A stretch of 28,643 nt of DNA from Oceanococcus sp041625325. Its GTDB lineage: Bacteria > Pseudomonadota > Gammaproteobacteria > Nevskiales > Oceanococcaceae. Positions 16,744 to 24,100 of the stretch are shown here, one piece after another (position 1 is the stretch's first letter; each line of letters opens with the position of its first letter). Below the pieces are notes generated by a model, which was not told the DNA's origin, did not search any database, and saw only the letters and a program-made list of their open reading frames with translations. The stretch spans positions 1-28,643 of the forward strand of contig JBFJTN010000023.1 in assembly GCA_041625325.1 (NCBI GenBank), written 5' to 3'. A program made the translations under genes and the position numbers.

Positions 16744-18044
16744 TCGCGCGCCTGGACACGCGGGCGGCGGATTTCGCCGCGCGCTTCGACGCCTTGCTGC
16801 AGAGCGAGCCGTCCGGCGATGGCCGGGTGCGGGATACGGTCTGCGCGATCATCGCCGCGGTGCGGTCCGATGGCGATGCCGCGGTGCTGGATTACGCGCG
16901 CCGCTTCGACGCCGAACAGGCGCAGTCCGTGGCCGCGCTGGAGGTGCCGCGCGCGCAGTGGCAGGCGGCGCTGGACGGTCTTCCCGAGGATCAGGCCCAG
17001 GCCCTGCGCCTGGCCGCGGAACGGCTGCGGCGCTATGCCGAGCGCCAGCGCGGCGAGAGCTGGGACTGGCAGGACGAGGATGGCTCGGTGCTGGGCCAGC
17101 GGGTCAGCCCTCTGGACCGGGTGGGTATCTATGTGCCCGGCGGCAAGGCCAGCTACCCGTCTTCGGTGCTGATGAACGCCATCCCGGCCCGGGTCGCCGG
17201 GGTCGAGGAGATCATCATGACCGCGCCGGCGCCGGCCGGCGCCCTGAATCCGCTGGTGCTGGCCGCGGCCGAACTGGCCGGGGTGAGCCGGGTGTTCCGC
17301 CTCGGCGGCGCCCAGGCCGTGGCGGCGCTGGCCTATGGCACCGAGACCATTCCGGCGGTGGACAAGATCGTCGGTCCCGGCAACGCCTATGTCGCCGCGG
17401 CCAAACGCGAGGTCTTCGGCCAGGTCGGCATCGACATGGTGGCCGGACCCTCCGAGGTGCTGGTCATCTCCGACGCCAGCGTCGACCCGCAGTGGCTGGC
17501 CCTGGATCTGTGTGCCCAGGCCGAGCACGACGAGCTGGCCCAGTCGCTGCTGCTGTCCCCGGATGCGGCCCACCTGGATGCGGTGGCTGACGCCCTGGCC
17601 AGGGAACTGGCCGTGCAGCCGCGGCGCGACATCATTGCCGCCTCGCTGGCCGGTCGCGGCGCCCTGATCCACTGCCGCGACATCGACGAGGCCATCGCCC
17701 TGTCCAATCAGGTGGCGCCGGAACATCTGGAACTGGCCCTGGCCGATGCCGAGGCACGCCTGGCCCAGGTGCGCCACGCCGGCGCCATCTTCGTGGGTGC
17801 CCACAGCCCGGAGGCCATGGGGGACTACTGCGCCGGTCCCAATCACGTGCTGCCCACCGCGCGGACCGCCCGCTTCGCGTCGCCGCTGGGGGTTTACGAC
17901 TTCCAGAAGCGCTCCAGCGTGCTGCGCATCTCGGCCGCCGGCGCCCGCCGCCTGGGGCCGGTGGCGGCCACCCTGGCCCGCGGCGAGGGCCTGGAGGCGC
18001 ATGCCCGCTCCGCCGAAGTGCGGGTCCCGCAGGGCGACGAATGA
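16740..18044 (+). CDS. hisD: histidinol dehydrogenase
   Basis: A 434-residue zinc enzyme that oxidises L-histidinol to L-histidine through two NAD+-dependent steps. Zinc ligands align as Gln260, His263 ('CAQAEHDE'), Asp362 and His421 ('LEAHARSAEV'). The catalytic bases are Glu328-His329 in 'APEHLEL'. 'VGPGNAYVAAAK' (211-222) and 'DMVAGPSEVLV' (232-242) are the family signature. Length equals E. coli HisD (434), and no key residue is missing. The ATG overlaps the hisG TGA, and its own TGA overlaps the hisC ATG. Confidence 0.98.
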   Translation: MIARLDTRAADFAARFDALLQSEPSGDGRVRDTVCAIIAAVRSDGDAAVLDYARRFDAEQAQSVAALEVPRAQWQAALDGLPEDQAQALRLAAERLRRYAERQRGESWDWQDEDGSVLGQRVSPLDRVGIYVPGGKASYPSSVLMNAIPARVAGVEEIIMTAPAPAGALNPLVLAAAELAGVSRVFRLGGAQAVAALAYGTETIPAVDKIVGPGNAYVAAAKREVFGQVGIDMVAGPSEVLVISDASVDPQWLALDLCAQAEHDELAQSLLLSPDAAHLDAVADALARELAVQPRRDIIAASLAGRGALIHCRDIDEAIALSNQVAPEHLELALADAEARLAQVRHAGAIFVGAHSPEAMGDYCAGPNHVLPTARTARFASPLGVYDFQKRSSVLRISAAGARRLGPVAATLARGEGLEAHARSAEVRVPQGDE

Positions 18045-19117
18045 CGCGCGTGCCCGAGGATCTGCTGGCGCCCAATCTGGCCCGGCTGTCGGCCTACAAG
18101 GCGCCGCCACCGCGCAGTGGAATCAAGCTGGACGCCATGGAAAATCCCTACGTGCTGCCGCCGGATCTGCGGGCGGCCTGGCTGGAGCGGCTGCGCTCGG
18201 TGGACTTCAACCGCTATCCCGATGCCGGCGCCGCTGCGCTCAAGGCGGGGCTGAGCCGGCGCTTTCCGGCGCCACCGGGCTGGGAACTGCTGCTGGGCAA
18301 CGGGTCGGACGAGATCATCCAGCTGCTCTGCCTGGCGGTGGCCCGGCCGGGCGCGGTGGTGATGGCGCCCGAGCCCAGTTTCGTCATGTATCGCCACCTC
18401 GCCCTGGCCTGCGGCCTGCGCTTTGTCGGCGTGCCGCTCACCGACGAATTTGCCCTCGATACGCAGGCCTTCCTCGATGCCATGGCGCGCGAGCAGCCGG
18501 CCCTGATCTTCCTGGCCCAGCCGAACAATCCCACCGGCAACGGTTTCGATCCGCAGGCCCTGCGCGACATCTGCGAGGCGGCACCGGGCCTGGTGGTGAT
18601 CGACGAGGCCTACATCGCCTTCGCTCAGGCCGATTGCGGCGCGCTGGCGGCGGAGTTCGAGCATGTGCTGCTGATGCGCACCCTGTCCAAGTGGGGGCTG
18701 GCCGGGCTGCGCCTGGGCTTTCTGCAGGGGCCGGCTCGCTGGCTGGACGAGGTGGACAAGCTGCGCCTGCCCTACAACGTGAATGTGCTGACCCAGGCCA
18801 GCGTGGCCTTCGCCCTGGAGCACGCGGCGGTGTTCGACGAGCAGGTGCAGCGGCTCATCGCCGAGCGTCAGCGGCTCGCCCTGGCCCTGGCCGAATTGCC
18901 CGACACCCGCGTCTACCCGAGCCAGGCGAATTTCCTGCTGGTCCGGCAGGCGCCGGCGCTGGCGCAGCGGCTCTGGCAGGGGCTCGCGGATGCCGGGGTG
19001 ATGATCAAATTGCTGGACGGCGCACACCCGGCCCTGGCCGGCTGCCTGCGGCCCAGCGTGGGGCTTCCCGAGGAAAACGACCGGATGCTGGCGCTGTGGC
19101 GGCAACTGCTGAACTAG
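18041..19117 (+). CDS. hisC: histidinol-phosphate aminotransferase
   Basis: A 358-residue PLP-dependent fold-type I aminotransferase that makes histidinol phosphate from imidazole-acetol phosphate and glutamate. 'LDAMENPY' (30-37) is the conserved N-terminal segment. 'LGNGSDEIIQLL' (85-96) and 'PNNPTGN' (161-167) bind the cofactor region, 'DEAY' (188-191) contacts PLP, and the Schiff-base lysine is Lys217 in 'TLSKWGLAGLRLG'. The neighbouring hisG and hisD support the histidine role over other aminotransferases of the family. It is the last gene of the overlapping murA-hisGDC run. The other histidine genes are not in the window. Confidence 0.96.
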   Translation: MTRVPEDLLAPNLARLSAYKAPPPRSGIKLDAMENPYVLPPDLRAAWLERLRSVDFNRYPDAGAAALKAGLSRRFPAPPGWELLLGNGSDEIIQLLCLAVARPGAVVMAPEPSFVMYRHLALACGLRFVGVPLTDEFALDTQAFLDAMAREQPALIFLAQPNNPTGNGFDPQALRDICEAAPGLVVIDEAYIAFAQADCGALAAEFEHVLLMRTLSKWGLAGLRLGFLQGPARWLDEVDKLRLPYNVNVLTQASVAFALEHAAVFDEQVQRLIAERQRLALALAELPDTRVYPSQANFLLVRQAPALAQRLWQGLADAGVMIKLLDGAHPALAGCLRPSVGLPEENDRMLALWRQLLN

Positions 19118-19132
19118 CAGGACGGGCGCGAA

Positions 19133-19141
19133 TGCTATACT
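19133..19141 (+). promoter_or_regulatory. extended -10 promoter candidate for petABC
   Basis: TGCTATACT matches an extended -10 (TGN before TATACT), starting 15 bases after the hisC stop and about 130 bases before petA. The -35 region is weak, as is usual for extended -10 promoters. A transcript from here would have a leader of roughly 120 bases. Confidence 0.45.
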
Positions 19142-19268
19142 TCGCGGCCGGGACGCCGCGCGCCCTCGGACACACGGGGAACCAGCGGTGTCTGCGCGTG
19201 CGGGGGCGCGGCGTATGCGGCATTCGTCAGGATGCCCAAGAACAATACCTAGTCTTAGGAGTAACGCG

Positions 19269-19862
19269 ATGAGTTCTAATGGCGTGGATGTCGGCAAGCG
19301 CCGCTTCCTGACGCTGTCCGGTGTCGCCGTAGGCGGTGTCGGCGTCGGCGCCGCGGCCTGGCCGTTTCTGGCCTCCATGGCCCCGAGCGAACGGGCCAAG
19401 GCCCTGGGCGCGCCGGTGGAGGTGGATATCTCCAAGCTGGAGTCAGGTCAGCTGCTGATCACCAACTGGCGCGGCAGCCCGGTGTGGATCGTGCGTCGCA
19501 CCCCGGAGATGCTGGACAACCTCAAGGCGGTCGAGGGTGAACTGCTGGACCCGGCTTCGGAGCAGGACCAGCAACCGGAATACGCCCAGAACATGACGCG
19601 TTCGGTCAAGGACGAGGTGCTGGTCATGATCGGCCGCTGCACCCATCTGGGCTGCTCGCCGAAGTTCCGGCCGGACTACCCCGCCAATGATCTGGGCAAG
19701 GACTGGAAGGGCGGTTTCTTCTGCCCCTGCCACGGCTCCAAGTTCGATCTCGCCGGGCGTGTCTACAAGGGCGTGCCCGCGCCGCTGAACATGCCGGTGC
19801 CGCCGCACCGCTACGTCGGCGACAACACCATCATCGTCGGCGAAGATCCGGAGGTCGCTTAA
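19269..19862 (+). CDS. petA: ubiquinol-cytochrome c reductase Rieske iron-sulfur subunit
   Basis: A 197-residue Rieske protein of the cytochrome bc1 complex that takes electrons from ubiquinol and passes them to cytochrome c1. The N-terminus has twin arginines in 'GKRRFLTLSG' (10-19) followed by a hydrophobic anchor (about 16-36), indicating Tat-dependent insertion with an uncleaved membrane helix. The [2Fe-2S] ligands are in 'CTHLGC' (124-129) and 'CPCHGS' (152-157). 'GVPAPLNMPVPP' (168-179) is the Pro loop. The start at 19269 is set by AGGAG at 19257-19261, 7 bases upstream; an earlier in-frame start at 19188 lacks this. petB begins 1 base after the stop. Confidence 0.97.
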   Translation: MSSNGVDVGKRRFLTLSGVAVGGVGVGAAAWPFLASMAPSERAKALGAPVEVDISKLESGQLLITNWRGSPVWIVRRTPEMLDNLKAVEGELLDPASEQDQQPEYAQNMTRSVKDEVLVMIGRCTHLGCSPKFRPDYPANDLGKDWKGGFFCPCHGSKFDLAGRVYKGVPAPLNMPVPPHRYVGDNTIIVGEDPEVA

Positions 19863-19863
19863 C

Positions 19864-21102
19864 ATGGGCATCGTTGCGAATCCCCACAAGACCACCGGCT
19901 TTCTCGGCTGGATCGATGATCGCTTTCCCCTCACCAAGATGTGGAAGGATCATGTCGCCGAGTACTACGCGCCGAAGAACTTCAACTTCTGGTACTACTT
20001 CGGCTCGCTGGCCCTGCTGGTCCTGGTCAACCAGCTGATCACCGGCATCTGGCTGGCGATGCACTACAAGCCGGATGCCGCCCTGGCCTTCGGTTCGGTC
20101 GAATACATCATGCGCGACGTGCCCTGGGGCAATGTGCTGCGCTATCTGCATTCGACCGGGGCCTCGGCCTTCTTCATCGTGGTCTATCTGCACATGTACC
20201 GCGGCCTGCTCTACGGTTCCTATCGCAAGCCGCGCGAGCTGATCTGGATCTTCGGCTGCCTGATCTACCTGGCGCTGATGGCCGAAGCCTTTGCCGGCTA
20301 CGTGCTGCCCTGGGGCCAGATGTCCTACTGGGGCGCGCAGGTGATCATTTCCCTGTTCGGCGCCATTCCGGTGGTCGGCGAGGATCTGGTGATCTGGATC
20401 CAGGGTGACTACGTGCCCTCCGATGCGACCCTGAACCGCCTGTTCGCACTGCACGTGGTGGCGATTCCCTTCGTCCTGGTCGGCCTGGTGATTGCTCACC
20501 TGCTGGCCCTGCATGAAGTGGGTTCGAACAACCCGGACGGCATCGAGATCAAGAAGAACAAGGACGAGAACGGCGTGCCGCTGGACGGCATCCCCTTCCA
20601 TCCCTACTACACGGTGAAGGACCTGTTCGGGGTTTCGGTGTTCCTGGCCATCTTCCTGACGGTGGTGTTCTTCCTGCCGGAAGTCGGCGGCCTGTTCCTG
20701 GAGAAACCGAACTTCATCGAAGCCAATCCCTCGGTCACCCCCGAGCACATCGCGCCGGTGTGGTACTTCACGCCCTTCTACGCGATGCTGCGCGCGGTAC
20801 CCAGCAAGCTGGGCGGGGTGATCGTGATGTTCGGCGCGGTGGCCATCCTGTTCGCGCTGCCCTGGCTGGATCGCAGTCCGGTGAAGTCGATCCGCTACAA
20901 GGGGCCGATCTTCAAGTTCGCGGTGCTGATGTTCTCGATCAGCTTCGTGGTGCTGGGCTGGCTGGGGCTGGAAGCGCCGTCCGAGGGCAAGACCCTGGCC
21001 GCGCGTATCTTCACCATCATCTACTTCGCATTCTTCATCCTGATGCCGTTCTACACCAGGATGGAGCCGACCAAGCCCGAGCCGGCGAGGGTGACCGAAT
21101 GA
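19864..21102 (+). CDS. petB: ubiquinol-cytochrome c reductase cytochrome b
   Basis: A 412-residue polytopic inner-membrane subunit carrying haems bL and bH and both quinone sites, fused full-length as in bc1 complexes. Haem ligands are His96, His110, His197 and His212. The first pair is 14 apart, but the second is 15 apart, one more than in mitochondrial or Rhodobacter cytochrome b and as in plastid cytochrome b6. The Qo-site motif reads Pro-Val-Trp-Tyr (298-301, 'APVWYFTPFYAML') instead of PEWY. 'LHEVGSNNPDG' (216-226) follows the fourth ligand. A Lys/Asp-rich stretch (228-240) lies between helices. The petC ATG overlaps its TGA by 4 bases. Confidence 0.97.
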   Translation: MGIVANPHKTTGFLGWIDDRFPLTKMWKDHVAEYYAPKNFNFWYYFGSLALLVLVNQLITGIWLAMHYKPDAALAFGSVEYIMRDVPWGNVLRYLHSTGASAFFIVVYLHMYRGLLYGSYRKPRELIWIFGCLIYLALMAEAFAGYVLPWGQMSYWGAQVIISLFGAIPVVGEDLVIWIQGDYVPSDATLNRLFALHVVAIPFVLVGLVIAHLLALHEVGSNNPDGIEIKKNKDENGVPLDGIPFHPYYTVKDLFGVSVFLAIFLTVVFFLPEVGGLFLEKPNFIEANPSVTPEHIAPVWYFTPFYAMLRAVPSKLGGVIVMFGAVAILFALPWLDRSPVKSIRYKGPIFKFAVLMFSISFVVLGWLGLEAPSEGKTLAARIFTIIYFAFFILMPFYTRMEPTKPEPARVTE

Positions 21103-21839
21103 AGCAGCTGATCACGGCATTGACGCTCCTGGGTGCGAGCGCCACGGCTTTCGCGGCCGGCGGCGGCGCGCTGTACGACTTCACCGCCGATTCCGGCAAC
21201 GAAGCCTCGGTGCAGCGCGGCGCGCGCAATTTCATGAACTACTGCTCCGGCTGCCACTCGGTGAAGTATCTGCGTTACAACCGCCTGGCTCGGGACAACG
21301 AGATTCCGGACAGCCAGCTGGGTGCGCTGATGTTCACCTCGGACAAACCGGGTGACACCATCGTGACCGCGATGCCGGCGGAACAGGCGGCCAAGTGGTT
21401 CGGCCAGGCGCCGCCGGATCTGAGCCTGACCACCCGGGCCCGCGGCGCGGACTGGGTCTACAGCTTCCTCAAGACCTTCTATCTGGATCCGTCCAAGCCC
21501 ACCGGGGTCAACAACAAGCAGTTGCCCGGCGCGTCCATGCCGCATGTGCTGGGTGGCCTGCAGGGTTACCAGGTGGTGCATGAGGCCGATGCGCACGGCG
21601 AGTCGGCCGACGCCCATGGCGGTGGTCACGGCCCCAGCTTCGAGCTGGCGGTCGAGGGCACGCTGGACGAGAAGGCCTATGACGAATTCGTCGGCGATCT
21701 GGTCAACTTCCTGGCCTATGCCGCCGAGCCGGGCAAGAAGGAGATGCATGACCGTGGCTTCTGGGTCCTGCTCTACCTGCTGTTCCTGATTCCGCTGACC
21801 TACCTGATCAAGCTGGAGTTCTGGAAGGACGTGCATTGA
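21099..21839 (+). CDS. petC: ubiquinol-cytochrome c reductase cytochrome c1
   Basis: A 246-residue periplasmic c-type cytochrome anchored by a C-terminal helix. Residues 1-20 form a signal peptide ending 'AFAA'. The haem site is 'CSGCH' (49-53), and the sixth ligand is probably Met147 in 'PGASMPHVL'. The anchor spans about 220-237, with the short cytoplasmic tail 'KLEFWKDVH'. It passes electrons from the Rieske protein to soluble or membrane cytochrome c. An insert at 161-178 contains five histidines plus several Asp/Glu/Gly and looks like a flexible metal-binding segment. Gene order petABC with a petB/petC overlap is standard. A 15-bp hairpin follows directly. Confidence 0.96.
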   Translation: MKQLITALTLLGASATAFAAGGGALYDFTADSGNEASVQRGARNFMNYCSGCHSVKYLRYNRLARDNEIPDSQLGALMFTSDKPGDTIVTAMPAEQAAKWFGQAPPDLSLTTRARGADWVYSFLKTFYLDPSKPTGVNNKQLPGASMPHVLGGLQGYQVVHEADAHGESADAHGGGHGPSFELAVEGTLDEKAYDEFVGDLVNFLAYAAEPGKKEMHDRGFWVLLYLLFLIPLTYLIKLEFWKDVH

Positions 21840-21844
21840 GATGC

Positions 21845-21881
21845 CGGTTCAGGCTGCCGTGTGACGCGGCAGCCTGAACCG
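21845..21881 (+). terminator. 15-bp perfect hairpin after petC
   Basis: CGGTTCAGGCTGCCG at 21845-21859 pairs perfectly with CGGCAGCCTGAACCG at 21867-21881 around a 7-base loop, starting 5 bases after the petC stop. Only C-rich sequence follows, with no T-run. It could end or stabilise the pet transcript and reduce read-through into sspB. Confidence 0.55.
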
Positions 21882-21907
21882 CCGCCCTCTCGCATCCGCC
21901 GCCTCGC

Positions 21908-22315
21908 ATGATTCCCCGCAAGCCCTACCTGCTCCGGGCCATGGTCGAATGGGCCGAGGACAATGCCCTGACCCCGCTGATCGCGGTGGACGCCACCGTT
22001 CCCGGCGTGCGGGTGCCGGCCGCCTATGTGGAAGAAGGCCGGATCACGCTGAACATCAGCTTCAGCGCCCTGAATCAGCGCCAGATCAGCAATGAGCTGG
22101 TCACCGGCCACGCCCGTTTCGGCGGTCGCAGCGAATATCTCGAAGTGCCGCTGGCCGCGGTGTCGGCCCTGGTCGTGCGCGAGACCGGCGAAGGCATGGT
22201 GTTTCCCGACGAGGAGACTCCACCGCCTGATGCGCCCCCGCCGCAGGACGGCGGCCCGACCGACGCGCCGCCCAAGCCGCCGCGCGGGCGGCCGAAACTG
22301 AAGGTCGTCAAGTAG
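21908..22315 (+). CDS. sspB: ClpXP protease specificity-enhancing factor SspB
   Basis: A 135-residue adaptor that binds ssrA-tagged peptides from stalled ribosomes and delivers them to ClpXP. The folded domain (about 1-95) shows 'PYLLRAMVEWAEDN' (6-19) and 'ISFSALNQRQISNE' with 'ITLNI', the SspB core. A Pro/Asp-rich linker (100-125) leads to the C-terminal ClpX-binding module 'GRPKLKVVK' (127-135), near identical in layout to the E. coli ending. In relatives sspA lies directly upstream; here only 68 bases and a hairpin separate petC from sspB. No Shine-Dalgarno is visible before the ATG, so translation may start weakly. The gene converges with the flavin oxidase, and I see no clear terminator in the gap. 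Confidence 0.95.
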   Translation: MIPRKPYLLRAMVEWAEDNALTPLIAVDATVPGVRVPAAYVEEGRITLNISFSALNQRQISNELVTGHARFGGRSEYLEVPLAAVSALVVRETGEGMVFPDEETPPPDAPPPQDGGPTDAPPKPPRGRPKLKVVK

Positions 22316-22364
22316 CTGCGGGGCCGGCGCCGGATGGCCCGCCGCTGCGGCTTCGCTCGCGTCT

Positions 22365-23759
22365 TCAGACGGCCCCGGCGGTATCGGGCGGAAAGCCCTT
22401 GCCCGGGTTGAGCACGCCGGCCGGATCGAAAACCCGCTTCAGGCCGCGCATCAGGTCGATGCTCGCGGGATCCAGTTCGCGTCCGACGTAGTCCCGCTTG
22501 GCCAGGCCCACGCCGTGCTCGCCCGACAGGCTGCCGTCCAGGCTCAGGACCAGGCTGAAGACCGCGTCGAGACAGTCATCGAGGGCTTCGACCTGCCCCG
22601 GTTTGGCCGGATCCGCCAGCAGGTTGACATGCACGTTGCCGTTTCCGGCATGGCCGAAGTTGACGATGGGCAGGTCGAAGCGCGCGGACAGCGCCTGGAG
22701 CCCGCCGACCAGCTCGGCCAGGCGGGAGACCGGCACGACCACATCCTCATTGACCTTCTTCGGTGCCAGGCTGCGCAGGCAGGGGGACAAGGCCTTGCGG
22801 GCCTGCCACAGCTTGCGGGCGGCCTCGGCGTCACGGGCCACCGACCATTGCAGGCAGTCCGCGCCGACCGCGCGATGCAGGGCCTGCATGTCGGCGTCCA
22901 GGCGTTCGCTTTCGCCGTCGAGGTCAATCAGCAGCAGGGCGCCGGTCTGGCCAGGCAGGTCATCGATACCGCCCTGGCGCATGACCAGCTGCACCGCGGT
23001 GCCGTCCATGAATTCCAGGGCGCAGGGGCGGATGGGCTGCGCCATCAGGCGAGACACCGCCCGGGCGGCCGAGGCCACATCGGCGAAGGCCGCGCGGGCG
23101 CTGTGGCGCGCAGGCGGCAGCGGGTGCAGCAGCAGGGTGGCTTCGGTGATCAGGGCCAGGCTGCCCTCGGAGCCGATCAGCAGGCGGGTCAGGTCATAGC
23201 CCACCACGCCCTTGGTGGTGCGGCCGCCGGTGCGGATGATCTCGCCGCTGCCGGTCACCGCGGTGAGGCCCAGGGTGTTCTCCCGGCAGGTGCCATACTT
23301 CACCGCCCGCGGGCCGCCGGCATTGCAGCCCAGATTGCCGCCGACGCTGGAAAAATCCGCACTGGTCGGATCCGGCGGCCAGAACATGGCGGCCTCGCCG
23401 GCACGGCGCTGCACCGCGCCATTGCTGGTGCCCGCCTCGCAGCGCAGGTAGCGATCCTGCGGGGCGAAATCCAGGATGCGTGTCATCCGCTCCAGACTCA
23501 GAACCAGCCCGCCGGGATCCGGCACGGTGGCGCCGACCGTATTGGTGCCGGCGCCCCGACTGGTCAGCGGAATCCGCTCACCCTGACAGAAGGCGGCCAC
23601 CCGGGCCACATCTTCGGTCGAGCGGGCCAGCACCACCGCATCGGGCCGGCCCTGGCGGCGGCTGTTGTCATAGCCGTAGCAGAGCAGTTCGGACGGGTCC
23701 GTCAGCAGCTGATCGGTCGGCAGCAGGGTGGTGAGCGCGCGAAGCTGGGCGGGAGTCAT
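22365..23759 (-). CDS. FAD-linked oxidase, GlcD / D-lactate dehydrogenase type
   Basis: A 464-residue flavoprotein of the 2-hydroxyacid dehydrogenase group (glycolate oxidase GlcD, D-lactate and D-2-hydroxyglutarate dehydrogenases). The FAD-binding PCMH domain (about 38-210) has 'RGAGTNTVGA' (68-77), 'SVGGNLGCNAGG' (138-149) and 'IGSEGSLALITEA' (195-207). The C-terminal oxidase domain carries the metal/substrate motif 'HAGNGNVHVN' (370-379) and 'GEHGVGLAK' (413-421). No iron-sulfur domain is attached. The ATG at 23759 is chosen because it overlaps the yraN stop (ATGA); an in-frame ATG at 23786 would add 9 residues and overlap further. Neither has a clear Shine-Dalgarno. It occupies the place where other gammaproteobacteria often have gmhA and dolP. 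The substrate is unknown. Confidence 0.9.
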   Translation of the reverse strand: MTPAQLRALTTLLPTDQLLTDPSELLCYGYDNSRRQGRPDAVVLARSTEDVARVAAFCQGERIPLTSRGAGTNTVGATVPDPGGLVLSLERMTRILDFAPQDRYLRCEAGTSNGAVQRRAGEAAMFWPPDPTSADFSSVGGNLGCNAGGPRAVKYGTCRENTLGLTAVTGSGEIIRTGGRTTKGVVGYDLTRLLIGSEGSLALITEATLLLHPLPPARHSARAAFADVASAARAVSRLMAQPIRPCALEFMDGTAVQLVMRQGGIDDLPGQTGALLLIDLDGESERLDADMQALHRAVGADCLQWSVARDAEAARKLWQARKALSPCLRSLAPKKVNEDVVVPVSRLAELVGGLQALSARFDLPIVNFGHAGNGNVHVNLLADPAKPGQVEALDDCLDAVFSLVLSLDGSLSGEHGVGLAKRDYVGRELDPASIDLMRGLKRVFDPAGVLNPGKGFPPDTAGAV

Positions 23760-24100
23760 GCGGCGTCGAAGGCGTTGGGGATCCATCGCAGGGCCGGGCC
23801 ATCGACCGCGACCACGTCAAAGCGCAGCGGATGCTCGTGCCACTGCGGGTGGCGGCTGAGCCAGTGCCGGGTGGCCGCCAGGATGCGGCGCTGCTTGTGC
23901 ACGGTCACCGTGCTGGCAGCATCGACCAGGGCGCTGGCCGCCCGGCAGCGCACCTCGACCACGACCAGTTCGCGGCTGTCCTGCATGATCAGGTCCAGCT
24001 CGCCGACCCGGCAGCTGACGTTGGCGACCAGGCAGCGCAGGCCCTGCGCCTCCAGATGGCGGCGGGCGGCATCCTCGGCGGCGCGCCCGGTGCGGCTCAT
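23756..24100 (-). CDS. yraN: UPF0102 family protein YraN
   Basis: A 114-residue member of UPF0102 with a restriction-endonuclease-like fold. 'GRAAEDAARRHLEAQG' (5-20) is the N-terminal helix, 'RVGELDLIM' (31-39) carries the Glu-Asp pair, and 'VVVEVRCR' (46-53) corresponds to the family's 'FVEVKxR', with Arg51 in place of the usual Lys. The role of YraN is not established; homologues occur next to lpoA and rsmI in many genomes, as here. It overlaps lpoA upstream and the flavin oxidase downstream by 4 bases each, so all three are likely co-translated. Confidence 0.93.
   Translation of the reverse strand: MSRTGRAAEDAARRHLEAQGLRCLVANVSCRVGELDLIMQDSRELVVVEVRCRAASALVDAASTVTVHKQRRILAATRHWLSRHPQWHEHPLRFDVVAVDGPALRWIPNAFDAA

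Noticed and set aside
16527..19435. Two long minus-strand open frames (527 and 513 codons) across hisD, hisC and the petA start
   Set aside because: They mirror intact enzymes with all active-site residues and have the composition of reverse-frame shadows.
22316..22364. GGGCC/GGCCC repeat after sspB as a terminator
   Set aside because: Only a 5-bp stem with no T-run in GC-rich sequence, which is common by chance here.
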